NCBI GenBank assembly: GCA_964450955.1
Contig: CAYVFI010000029.1
Span: 22,935 to 86,934 of the forward strand
Direction: 5' to 3'
Origin: CAYNWT01 sp964450955
GTDB taxonomy: Bacteria; Planctomycetota; Planctomycetia; Planctomycetales; Planctomycetaceae
DNA: 64,000 nt
How positions within the stretch are numbered: position 1 is the stretch's first letter; the number at the start of each line of letters is the position of its first letter. A program made the position numbers and the translations under genes. Positions 28,362-37,018 of the stretch are shown piece by piece. The notes below the pieces were generated by a model that had not been told where the DNA came from, did no database searches, and worked only from the letters and a program-made list of their open reading frames with translations.

Positions 28362-29887
28362 GTTTATTTGCAGCGTGCGGCTGGTCGTTCGTGAGAGCGT
28401 TGGTGATTGCAGCCATCAGCTTGCCAATCGCGGCGTGGCTGGCCGGGATGCTTTCCGGAACGCGTTCGAACCGGAAGCTCGGACCGAAGGTGCTGCTGGT
28501 CGCTTTGCTGGTTCCGTTTCTGATGCCGGAACTGCTTATCGGCTTCGTGTATTCCGAAACCACGTTGCGACTGGTGCGTGAGTTTTCCGATCCGGCCGCG
28601 ACCATGACATTGCCGACTCAGCCGCGGCTGCCACAAACAATGGATCGCCCCATTAACAGTGCAGATATCACAGCAGAGTGTTTGTATTCGGCGTTGTTAC
28701 TGTTCCGATTTGTGCCCATCGCCGCGCTGGTCATGTGGCTGATGCCGTCGCCGCGATTGTCGGCCGAAGCGATCCACTGCGAACGCTTGTTGATGCAGAA
28801 CGAACGCCACCGGTGGCGTCGCCTGCGCAGTTGGTTAGGTTGTTTTATTCGCGGGCCGATGATGGCGGCGCTGCCTGCGTTTGCGATTGTGTTTTTGCTG
28901 GTATTTCAGGAGTTCGAAATCGCGTCGCTCATGCAAATCAGCCGGGCACCGGTGGCGTGGACGGTTTGGTTATTTGACAACCACGCAGGCTGGTTGATGC
29001 CGTCGCGATCGTTGCAGTTGTCCATCGTGCCGGTTCTTTGTGAACTTGTTGTGGTTGGTGCCGTGTTTGTTGCGTTGCTCCGAAGCGATTGGCATCAAAC
29101 GGAATCGCTGACGAAAACCAAGCGGACTTCGGAACCACTCAGATGGACGGCGACTGTGTTTCTTGTGGCGGCGATCGTGATGTGCGTCGGCATCCCGCTG
29201 TGGCGGATGGGCAGCGGCGTTGCGGGCGGAATCGTCACACTGCGCCGCCAGCCGGAAATGTTGAGCAAGTTTCTGGGCGAACTGCTGATCTCGCTTGCGT
29301 TTGGCCTGGCTGCCGGACTGGCGGCGTATTGGCTGACGGGTTTCCTTTTTGGTCGCCGACCGCGGACGACGCTGACGACTTTGTGTGTCATCCCGGGCCT
29401 GATCGGGTCGTTGGTGTTAAGTCTTGTCGCACTGGCGTTGTTTCAACTGCCGATAATGCGTTCCGCATACGACACTCCGGTACCGATGCTTCTTGCACTA
29501 ACGCTGTACCTGTTGCCGCGTGCGGTCTTGCTGCGGATCGTGTTCTTTTCACGACAACCACGCGAACCGATCTTTGTTGCTCAGACGATGGCGGAGTCCG
29601 GCGATGGTAATCTGCGACGCCGCGGCTTGGCGTTATTGTGGGTGATGCGAAAACAACCTGCGTTTTGGGTAGTGGTTCTGCTGACGTATTGGGGATACTG
29701 GGACCTGACCGTTGCGTCGGTTTTACGGTCGATGGATTTAAGACCGTTTACTCCGGACCTCTACAACCTCATGCACTACGGACGTAACGAAACGCTGACC
29801 GCCATGACTTTGTTGGCCGGCGTGTTTCCAGCAGTTGTCCTTTTCCTGGCCGCCGCATCGCGACGGGCGTGGAGGGTAATCTGCTGA
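28358..29887 (+). CDS. ABC importer permease, two fused halves
   Basis: A 509-residue membrane protein with about twelve helices in two halves, each with a binding-protein-dependent permease loop (for example the GELLISLAFGLAAGLAAY region near residue 305 in the second half). This matches FbpB/ThiP-type fused permeases. The GTG at 28358 has GGAG eight bases upstream and overlaps the binding-protein stop. The stop overlaps the ATPase ATG (TGATG), so the three importer genes form one unit inside the larger run. Confidence 0.87.
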   Translation: MSLFAACGWSFVRALVIAAISLPIAAWLAGMLSGTRSNRKLGPKVLLVALLVPFLMPELLIGFVYSETTLRLVREFSDPAATMTLPTQPRLPQTMDRPINSADITAECLYSALLLFRFVPIAALVMWLMPSPRLSAEAIHCERLLMQNERHRWRRLRSWLGCFIRGPMMAALPAFAIVFLLVFQEFEIASLMQISRAPVAWTVWLFDNHAGWLMPSRSLQLSIVPVLCELVVVGAVFVALLRSDWHQTESLTKTKRTSEPLRWTATVFLVAAIVMCVGIPLWRMGSGVAGGIVTLRRQPEMLSKFLGELLISLAFGLAAGLAAYWLTGFLFGRRPRTTLTTLCVIPGLIGSLVLSLVALALFQLPIMRSAYDTPVPMLLALTLYLLPRAVLLRIVFFSRQPREPIFVAQTMAESGDGNLRRRGLALLWVMRKQPAFWVVVLLTYWGYWDLTVASVLRSMDLRPFTPDLYNLMHYGRNETLTAMTLLAGVFPAVVLFLAAASRRAWRVIC

Positions 29888-30858
29888 TGTCTGTACTTTG
29901 GTCTCTGCGCGATGTGGCGCTTGTTTCTGATGGCACTCAGCGAATCTCTGGTGTGACCGTTGATGTCACCAGCGGCGTCACGGCGGTTCTTGGATACTCG
30001 GGAGCGGGGAAGACTTCGTTTTTGAATTTGTTGGTTGAGTTCGAACGCCAGACGGCGGGTTCCATCGATCGCAGGCTTCCGGATTCGTTGGTGCCGTTGT
30101 TTTGGGTTCCACAGAATGGCGGATTGTGGAACCACGTTTCGGCCGGCGATCACATACAGAAGGTCGGTTCGGATGGCGCTTCTGATTCGGCGAACGAGTG
30201 GCTTAAGCGTTTCGATTTGGAAGCTCGATCAGCATCCCGTCCCGCGGAGCTTTCACAAGGCGAACGCGCGCGGTTGTCTGTGGCTCGGGCGCTGGCGACG
30301 GAAGCGGACGTGATAGTCATGGACGAGCCGCTGGCGCATGTTGATCCGGGGCGGTTGGCGGCCTACTTCGATGTGGTTATGGAACACGTGCGAGGCGGAT
30401 CGCGGTCGTTGGTGTTCGCCACGCATCAGCCGGAATTGGTGCTTAGGTACGCCGATAGCGTGATTTGTCTGGACGGCGGAAACTGTGTTTTTAGTGGCTC
30501 AGTGTCCGATTTGTATCAGAAACCTGGCGATTCTCGGTTGGCAACGCTGCTGGGGCCAGGAAACTGGATTTCGACAGACGAATTCGCCTTCTGGCTGGAT
30601 CATACTGGGCACGCTGAAGGTGTGCTCCGTCCGGAACGACTGCGGATCGAACAACTGGATGAATCTGGCGGCGGCGACGGACGACGGTTCGTTGTCACTG
30701 GCTCCAGGTGCCTTGGCCCCACGACTGAAACAACGGTTCGTGAGGAAGCAACCGATCGGCAGCGGTCGTTTGTGCATTTGACTCAGGGTGCACTGGTCGG
30801 CGGGCAACAGGTCCGTCTTTTGATTTTGGATGAAGATTGCAGCACGGCGAACGAATAA
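29887..30858 (+). CDS. ABC importer ATPase
   Basis: A 323-residue ATPase. Walker A is GYSGAGKT (36-43), the signature is LSQGERARLSVARAL and Walker B is VIVMDEPLAHVDPG. The ATG at 29887 has GGAGGG upstream. The last 100 residues form a small extra domain, probably a TOBE-like regulatory part. It pairs with the fused permease before it. Q-loop and H-loop (FATHQPE) are present, so it should be active. Confidence 0.9.
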   Translation: MSVLWSLRDVALVSDGTQRISGVTVDVTSGVTAVLGYSGAGKTSFLNLLVEFERQTAGSIDRRLPDSLVPLFWVPQNGGLWNHVSAGDHIQKVGSDGASDSANEWLKRFDLEARSASRPAELSQGERARLSVARALATEADVIVMDEPLAHVDPGRLAAYFDVVMEHVRGGSRSLVFATHQPELVLRYADSVICLDGGNCVFSGSVSDLYQKPGDSRLATLLGPGNWISTDEFAFWLDHTGHAEGVLRPERLRIEQLDESGGGDGRRFVVTGSRCLGPTTETTVREEATDRQRSFVHLTQGALVGGQQVRLLILDEDCSTANE

Positions 30859-30893
30859 CAAAGTTCGCCCAAATATTGTGTTGGAGCAACAAA

Positions 30894-31838
30894 GTGTCAA
30901 AGCGGGGCCAGCAGCGAAATAAAGTCACACACAGTCGCGCGATTGCTGCGATGTTGTTGGGGCTGACGTTGGCGTTGACCGGATGCGATGAGTCCGAAGA
31001 CTACAACACGATCGCAATCAAGAGTGTGAATTCGTGGCTGCTGCCTCCCGACAATGGCAAGGTGCCCGCGCCTCGTGCGGTCACGATCGGCCCGAACGAC
31101 AACATGTATGTTCTGGACGACGATGGCCGAGTCGTGGTGATGGGTGACGGCGGAGTTGTCCTTCAGCAATGGAACATGCCCGAATCAAGTATCGGGAACC
31201 CGGAAGGTATTTGTTGTTTGAAGGACGGCCGCATTGTTGTGGCTGACACGCACTACGACCGACTGGTCTTCTTCGCACGGGATGGCAGCGTGCTTTCGAA
31301 GCTTGGTTCTCACGGAACCGATCCGGGACAATTTGTGTATCCGGTTGCCGTTTGCCAGGACGACGACGAGTTCATTTACGTTGCCGAATATGGCGACCAC
31401 CAACGCGTGCAGAAATTTACGCCCGATGGGAAGTTTGTCCTGCAGTTTGGTTCTCAGGGAACCGAACCCGGTCAGTTCCAGCGGCCAAGCGGGATCGTTT
31501 GGCGAGAAGGCGAAGTGTATGTCGTGGACGCTTTCAACAACCGGGCCCAGCTATTCAAAGATGATGGGACGTTTGTTGGAGTGCTGAACGACAAAGGTAA
31601 TGAACTTCAGTATCCTTATGATGTAACGAAGGCGCCGGACGGATCGCTTTACATTGTCGAGCATCGGGCTGGTCGTATTTCGCATGTGGATGCAGCGGGC
31701 AAGCTGCTGGGGCGGTTCGGTAAGAACGGTCGCAGCGAGGGTCAGTTCATCACGCCGTGGGGAGTCGCCTTTCGCGGTTCGTCCAAAATTGTTGTGGCTG
31801 ATACAGGAAACAGACGGGTAGTGGAGATCGAACTATGA
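30894..31838 (+). CDS. NHL-repeat lipoprotein
   Basis: A 314-residue protein. The GTG at 30894 has GGAG seven bases upstream. The signal peptide ends in the lipobox ALTGC (Cys 31). Six NHL-type beta-propeller blades follow (GNPEGICCLKDGRIVVADT, FVYPVAVCQDDDEFIYVAEY, FITPWGVAFRGSSKIVVADT). NHL propellers bind proteins or ligands; no enzyme residues are evident. The stop overlaps the next ATG (ATGA), tying it to the VWA protein. Confidence 0.9.
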   Translation: MSKRGQQRNKVTHSRAIAAMLLGLTLALTGCDESEDYNTIAIKSVNSWLLPPDNGKVPAPRAVTIGPNDNMYVLDDDGRVVVMGDGGVVLQQWNMPESSIGNPEGICCLKDGRIVVADTHYDRLVFFARDGSVLSKLGSHGTDPGQFVYPVAVCQDDDEFIYVAEYGDHQRVQKFTPDGKFVLQFGSQGTEPGQFQRPSGIVWREGEVYVVDAFNNRAQLFKDDGTFVGVLNDKGNELQYPYDVTKAPDGSLYIVEHRAGRISHVDAAGKLLGRFGKNGRSEGQFITPWGVAFRGSSKIVVADTGNRRVVEIEL

Positions 31839-34800
31839 CACGATTTCTTAGACGACTCTTCCCCCCGCCGCGCTATGCGCTGAAGTGGACTGATGCGTTG
31901 CCGCTGATCATCTTTCTGGCGATCTTTGGTGGCGTGTGTTTTTACCTGGACTGGTTCGATCATTTGATGTTTGTCCAGCCGCTGGCGTTTCTGTTGCTGC
32001 TGGTGACTCCATGGATCTGGTGGATGAACGCCGCTGGCTACTCAGGGCTAAGCAAGGGCCGCAGCACTGCGTCGTTGTTGTTGCGACTGACCATTGTCGG
32101 GCTGTTTGTCATCCTGATTGCCGAACCGCGCGCGGTGCGGACGAAGGATGTTGTTAGCGTTGTGTACGCGGTCGATATTTCTGATTCGGTCGATCAGACC
32201 ACAGACGCCGCTTTGCAGTTTGTTTCGGAGACGGTCCGGAACAAGATCAAGGAAGAAGACGAAGCCGGACTGGTTGTGTTCGCTCGGAACGCGGCCGTCG
32301 AACTTCCGCCGCGGCAATCGTTCCCGTTCGATAATGCGCTGAATTCACGTGTTCCTCGTGACGCGACGAATATCGAACAAACGCTTTCGCTTTCGGCCGC
32401 GATGTTGAAAGAAGAAAACCGCGGACGCATTGTGCTCATTAGCGACGGAACCGAAACCAGCGGCCACATGCGCGAGGTGCTGTCGGATTTGAAATCGCGT
32501 GGTATCGCCGTTGATGTGCTGCCGATTGAATATCACTACGACAGCGAAGTGCTGCTGGAACGGTTGGACCTGCCGCGGTATGTGAAGATTGGCGAGAACT
32601 ACGAAGCCAATGTGGTTTTGACATCGCGGAAAGCTGGTTCCGGTCGCTTGATTCTGAAAGAGAACGGCAACACCGTGTTCGACGAACAAGTCGATTTCCC
32701 GGCTGGAAAGAAACGGATCACGCTGCCTATCAAACTACGTGAACCTGGTTACTACGAGTACACGGCGACTATCAGGCCAGACGAGGGTTTGGATCATGTG
32801 AAGGCGAACAATTCGGTTCGCAACTTCATCTTCATTGAAGGTGAAGGCAAGATTCTGTTTGTCTACGACGCGGACGATGATCTGGACCGCGGACCTTTGG
32901 TTGAGGCGCTGCAGAACGGCAAGCGGTTTGTGGAAACGATTCCGTCTGTCGACTTCCCGCGTACGTCGTTATCGCTGATGTCGTACGACGCGATTGTGTT
33001 TAACAATGTTCCGGCTGATCACTTTGACGCTGTGCAGATGCAGGCGGTTCATGATGCCGTGTACCACCTGGGCATTGGCTTCATGATGATTGGTGGCCAA
33101 AACAGCTTCGGGCCGGGCGGCTACCACCATACGCCAATCGAAGAAGCGTTGCCGGTTAGCATGGACATTACCAAGAAGAAGGTGCTGCCCAAAGGTGCGT
33201 TGGTCATCATCCTGCACACGTGCGAATTTCCTGAAGGCAACACGTGGGCTAAACGGATTACCAAGCGCGCGATTAAGGTTCTAAGCGAACAGGATGAGGT
33301 CGGTGCGATTGGGTATGACTTTAGTGTTGGTGAGAACTGGATTTTTGAACTCACTCCGGCTGGCGAATACGACAAGCTGGTTCCTCAAATCAATGCGGCC
33401 GAAATTGGCGACATGCCCAGTTTTGACCCGACGATGCAGATGGGTCTAAACGCTTTGAAGAAAAGCGATGCCGCGGCCAAGCACATGATCATCATCTCTG
33501 ACGGTGATCCGCCAATTCCACAGCAGGCTTTGCTGCAGGGTTTCAAAGATGCGGGTGTCAGCGTGAGTACTGTTGCGGTGTTCCCGCACGGTGGTCGTGA
33601 CATTCGATCGATGCAGGTCATCGCGTCCGTTACGGGCGGTCGATTCTATTTTCCGGACGATCCAAACCAGCTGCCGGCGATCTTCATCAAGGAAGCGAAG
33701 ACGCTGAAACGCAGTATGATTCAAAACAAGACAATCACGCCCGAACTGCAGTATCCCGATCAGATCGTGGACGGCATTGATTCATTGCCTCCGCTACACG
33801 GTTACGTTTTGGCTTCAACAAAACCGCAGGCAACGACGGTGCTGCGTGTTCCCGAAGAAGAAGAGGGCGAAGTCGATCCGATTCTTTCCGTCTGGCGTTA
33901 CGGTTTGGGAGTCAGCGCCGCGTTTACGTCGGACTTTTCTCCGAACTGGGGCAAAGACTGGACTGGCTGGGAGAAGCTGGAACCGTTTCTAAAGCAAACG
34001 ATGATCCGCGTTTCTCGCGTTCGCGAACAAGGCCACTTGCGGATGTGGAACTACATCAATGGCAACGATGGTGTAATTGTTGTGGAAGACTTCCACCCCG
34101 AACCGGCCTTCCTGGACATCAGCGCCGTAGTGTCTCGACTGGACGCTGGTCGGAAGAAAACAGCTCGACCGGAGGCTCAGTCGACCAACGTCGAAGATTT
34201 CGATGAAGCCGATGTGCAGAGCCGGAAGAAGAACTTCGAGAACGCTGAATCAGTCGGCCTTGGCAGCAACGGCAATGCCACAATCAAACTGCAACAGGTT
34301 GGTCCGCGGCGCTACCAGGCAACCATTCCCCTGGACGGCCAGGGTCGCTACCAGGTCATGGCTGTCGCTCAGGCAGGCGACCGGAAAGAATCTGTTCAGG
34401 GTGGCATGATTGTGCCGTACTCGCCCGAGTACCTGAAGTTTGAATCGAACCACGTCGCCCTGCAGGAAATCGCGAGTGAAACCGGCGGTCAGTTGTTGAG
34501 TCCGAAGTCAACAGCGGACGACATTTACGGACGCAGAGATCCAAAGCGTAGTTCGTGGCCTGTGTTTGACTGGTTCCTGATATCGCTGGCTTGCCTGGTT
34601 CCGATTGATGTTGGCATCCGCCGCGTTCAGCTGGACTGGTCTGTCATCAAAGGTTGGTTCGGGCTGGGCGGAAAAACTGAATCGACTGCGACTATGGGAA
34701 CACTGCTGCAGCGAAAACAGCAGGTCGGATCGAGCCTTGAGAAAGGGCGAACCGAACGACCGTTGCCGACCCGGCCAACAACAGGTCGTCCGGGCGCTCG

Positions 34801-34948
34801 ACCGTCTGCTCGACCTGATTCGGCACCGAAGTCTGACAAGCCAACCGCGCAGACTCCGGCGCCACAGGCTCCGGCAGACAGCAACACAACCACAAGTCGT
34901 TTGCTACAACTTAAACGAAAACGCGACGAAGACGACTCTGATAAGTAG
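31835..34948 (+). CDS. Large VWA / glutamine amidotransferase-like membrane protein
   Basis: A 1037-residue protein. Three hydrophobic segments (about 20-38, 48-64, 80-97) precede a VWA domain whose metal-site motif is DISDS at 114-118. A GATase-like domain follows (GGQNSFGPGGYHHTPIEEALPV near residue 421), then a second VWA-like fold (HMIIISDGDPPIPQQ), further beta domains and a C-terminal membrane segment near 910-930. The last 100 residues are Pro/Arg/Thr-rich and probably cytoplasmic. It is the paralogue of the 782-residue protein at 531, with the second VWA-like region extra. It lies 72 bases before the MoxR gene. Confidence 0.88.
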   Translation: MTRFLRRLFPPPRYALKWTDALPLIIFLAIFGGVCFYLDWFDHLMFVQPLAFLLLLVTPWIWWMNAAGYSGLSKGRSTASLLLRLTIVGLFVILIAEPRAVRTKDVVSVVYAVDISDSVDQTTDAALQFVSETVRNKIKEEDEAGLVVFARNAAVELPPRQSFPFDNALNSRVPRDATNIEQTLSLSAAMLKEENRGRIVLISDGTETSGHMREVLSDLKSRGIAVDVLPIEYHYDSEVLLERLDLPRYVKIGENYEANVVLTSRKAGSGRLILKENGNTVFDEQVDFPAGKKRITLPIKLREPGYYEYTATIRPDEGLDHVKANNSVRNFIFIEGEGKILFVYDADDDLDRGPLVEALQNGKRFVETIPSVDFPRTSLSLMSYDAIVFNNVPADHFDAVQMQAVHDAVYHLGIGFMMIGGQNSFGPGGYHHTPIEEALPVSMDITKKKVLPKGALVIILHTCEFPEGNTWAKRITKRAIKVLSEQDEVGAIGYDFSVGENWIFELTPAGEYDKLVPQINAAEIGDMPSFDPTMQMGLNALKKSDAAAKHMIIISDGDPPIPQQALLQGFKDAGVSVSTVAVFPHGGRDIRSMQVIASVTGGRFYFPDDPNQLPAIFIKEAKTLKRSMIQNKTITPELQYPDQIVDGIDSLPPLHGYVLASTKPQATTVLRVPEEEEGEVDPILSVWRYGLGVSAAFTSDFSPNWGKDWTGWEKLEPFLKQTMIRVSRVREQGHLRMWNYINGNDGVIVVEDFHPEPAFLDISAVVSRLDAGRKKTARPEAQSTNVEDFDEADVQSRKKNFENAESVGLGSNGNATIKLQQVGPRRYQATIPLDGQGRYQVMAVAQAGDRKESVQGGMIVPYSPEYLKFESNHVALQEIASETGGQLLSPKSTADDIYGRRDPKRSSWPVFDWFLISLACLVPIDVGIRRVQLDWSVIKGWFGLGGKTESTATMGTLLQRKQQVGSSLEKGRTERPLPTRPTTGRPGARPSARPDSAPKSDKPTAQTPAPQAPADSNTTTSRLLQLKRKRDEDDSDK

Positions 34949-35020
34949 ACACTCGATTTTGGGTCGGTGACAAACTGTTGGCGGCCTGTTTGAAATAACG
35001 AGACCACACGGATTGACAAC

Positions 35021-36037
35021 ATGACTGACGCAAGCGCACTACAGGAAGAAGCCAACCAGTTTAAAGAGGACTTTCGCAAAGTTCGCGAAGCAATTGGCAA
35101 GGTGATGGTCGGGCAGGACCGGGTTGTCGAAGCCACCATCACTGCAATTTTCTGCGGCGGCAACGTGCTGCTGGAAGGTGTGCCAGGCCTCGGAAAAACG
35201 GAACTGGTTAAGACGCTGTCACAGGTGCTTGAACTGGACTTCAATCGTATTCAGTTCACTCCCGACCTGATGCCGGCGGACGTCATCGGAACCAATATGA
35301 TGAGCCCCGATGAATCGGGTCAGTATCAGTTCCAGTTCCGCAAGGGTCCGATTTTTACGCAGCTGTTACTGGCTGACGAAATTAACCGAGCCACCCCGAA
35401 AACGCAGTCCGGCCTGCTGGAAACAATGCAGGAAGGCACCGTGACATCGGGCGGAACGCAGTACGTCCTCGAACAGCCGTTCTTTGTCCTGGCGACACAA
35501 AACCCAATCGAACAGGAAGGAACCTTCCCACTGCCCGAAGCGCAGCTGGACCGGTTCATGTTCAAAGTGGTTGTTCCGTTTCTAAACCGTGCGGAACTGA
35601 ACGAGGTTGTCACGCGAACCATTCTGAAGGAACGGACAACGGTCGAACGCATCATTGACGGTCCGCGAATTTTGCATCTGCGCACGGTTCTGGACAACGT
35701 GGTCGTTGCTGACGATCTGCGGGACTACGCCTGCCGAATGGTTCTGGCGACCCACCCGGACACCGAATTCGCTCCGGAACGCGTTCGCCAGTACCTGCGT
35801 TGGGGAGCCAGTCCGCGAGCCGCCCAGGCACTCATCAAAGCCGCGCGTGTTCGAGCCCTAAGCGAAGGCCGCGCGCATGTGGCGTTTGAAGATATTCGGT
35901 ACTTCGCACCTGAAGTGCTGCAGCACAGAGCCCTGCTTAACTACGACGGTCAGGCTGAAAACATTGCGGTCAGGGATTTGATTCAGGACTGCATCGACCA
36001 GCTTCCAACCGCCGCGCCGGTGGGTGCGGGGACATAG
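35021..36037 (+). CDS. MoxR-family AAA+ ATPase
   Basis: A 338-residue cytoplasmic ATPase, paralogous to the one at 10132. Walker A is GVPGLGKT (53-60), Walker B is LLLADEINR, and the ATQNPIEQEGTFPLPEAQLDRF block marks MoxR. The expected partner genes DUF58 and BatA follow directly. The C-terminal lid (YLRWGASPRAAQALIKAARVRA) is complete. It is separated from the VWA gene by 72 bases and from DUF58 by 66, the latter holding a 14-base palindrome. Confidence 0.94.
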   Translation: MTDASALQEEANQFKEDFRKVREAIGKVMVGQDRVVEATITAIFCGGNVLLEGVPGLGKTELVKTLSQVLELDFNRIQFTPDLMPADVIGTNMMSPDESGQYQFQFRKGPIFTQLLLADEINRATPKTQSGLLETMQEGTVTSGGTQYVLEQPFFVLATQNPIEQEGTFPLPEAQLDRFMFKVVVPFLNRAELNEVVTRTILKERTTVERIIDGPRILHLRTVLDNVVVADDLRDYACRMVLATHPDTEFAPERVRQYLRWGASPRAAQALIKAARVRALSEGRAHVAFEDIRYFAPEVLQHRALLNYDGQAENIAVRDLIQDCIDQLPTAAPVGAGT

Positions 36038-36051
36038 CTGCGGGATTGTTG

Positions 36052-36065
36052 GTGGCGATCGCCAC
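36052..36065. promoter_or_regulatory. 14-base perfect palindrome between moxR and DUF58 genes
   Basis: GTGGCGATCGCCAC reads the same on both strands. It lies 14 bases after the MoxR stop and 38 bases before the DUF58 start. A related hairpin, GTGGCGATCGGCGCCAC, occurs at 23835-23851. Its function is unknown; a protein-binding site or a methylation target are possible. Confidence 0.4.
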
Positions 36066-36103
36066 GAATTGGTTAAGTATCCCGAAAACGAAGAGTAGCT
36101 ACC

Positions 36104-37018
36104 TTGGATATTGTGTCTTCAAAGAAGTCGTCGCAGTTCACCGCGTTGTTTGAAAACAATGTGCTGGGTCAGGTGGAACGCATGCGGCTGAACCCGAACA
36201 GGCGGCTCACAAACCGCAGTCGTGGAGAACACCTTTCAGGCAAAGGTGGTTCCAGTACTGACTTCGCCGACTACCGTGACTACGTGCCTGGCGACGACAT
36301 GCGGTATGTCGACTGGAACATTTTCGCTCGACTAAACCGGCCCTACATCAAGCAATTCCAGCACGAAGAAGAAATGCACGTTGTGCTGTTGATTGACGCA
36401 TCGACGTCGATGAAGTTTGAAAACAAGTTCGAACGAGCGCAACAGGTGGCGGCCGCTTTGGGCGTGATGGGGCTAATGAATATCGAACGCGTCAGCGCGT
36501 ATTCGTTTAACCACGCGGGCGGCAAGCCGTTGTTCATGCCGCCGAAGACGGGTCGGCAAAGTATGCAGCAGCTGCTGCGTTTTTTGGAAGGCCTGGAAGC
36601 GGGCGGCGATTTTCCTGTTGAAGACGCGATTGAATCGATGCTGCGACTACATCGGGGTCGCGGTGTGGCGATTGTCATTTCTGACTTCCTGACGTTCGGC
36701 GAAGTTTCTCGAGCCTTCAACATGCTGTTTAGTGCGGGGCTGGAAATTTTTGCGGCTCAGATTCTGGCACCATCAGAAATCGAACCCGATACCACGGGCG
36801 ATATTCGGTTCGTTGACAGCGAAACCGGGCACACGCTGGACATCACATCAGCCGGCGATTTGATAGGCATCTACCGCGAACACCGTCTGGCACTCGAAGA
36901 TCAACTGTCGCGGCTTTGCCGTCAGCGAAGTGGTCGCTTTGTTGCGGTGAACTCGGGTGATCCTATCGAACACATCTTGTTTGACCTGTTGACCAGGCAG
37001 GGGTGGGTGAATCGATGA
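36104..37018 (+). CDS. DUF58 domain protein (MoxR-associated)
   Basis: A 304-residue DUF58 protein with the family core SSTDFADYRDYVPGDD, YVDWNIFARLNRPYIKQF and a VWA-like motif DASTS. The start is TTG 36104 (weak GAAGAG upstream) or GTG 36113; no ATG is available before conserved sequence. The second DUF58 in this window, it differs clearly from the one at 9129, so it is not a recent copy. The BatA start overlaps its stop (ATGA). Confidence 0.88.
   Translation: MDIVSSKKSSQFTALFENNVLGQVERMRLNPNRRLTNRSRGEHLSGKGGSSTDFADYRDYVPGDDMRYVDWNIFARLNRPYIKQFQHEEEMHVVLLIDASTSMKFENKFERAQQVAAALGVMGLMNIERVSAYSFNHAGGKPLFMPPKTGRQSMQQLLRFLEGLEAGGDFPVEDAIESMLRLHRGRGVAIVISDFLTFGEVSRAFNMLFSAGLEIFAAQILAPSEIEPDTTGDIRFVDSETGHTLDITSAGDLIGIYREHRLALEDQLSRLCRQRSGRFVAVNSGDPIEHILFDLLTRQGWVNR

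Noticed and set aside
35010..35023. TTGACA directly before the MoxR start as a promoter -35
   Set aside because: It lies only a few bases before the ATG, so a -10 would fall inside the gene; likely chance.
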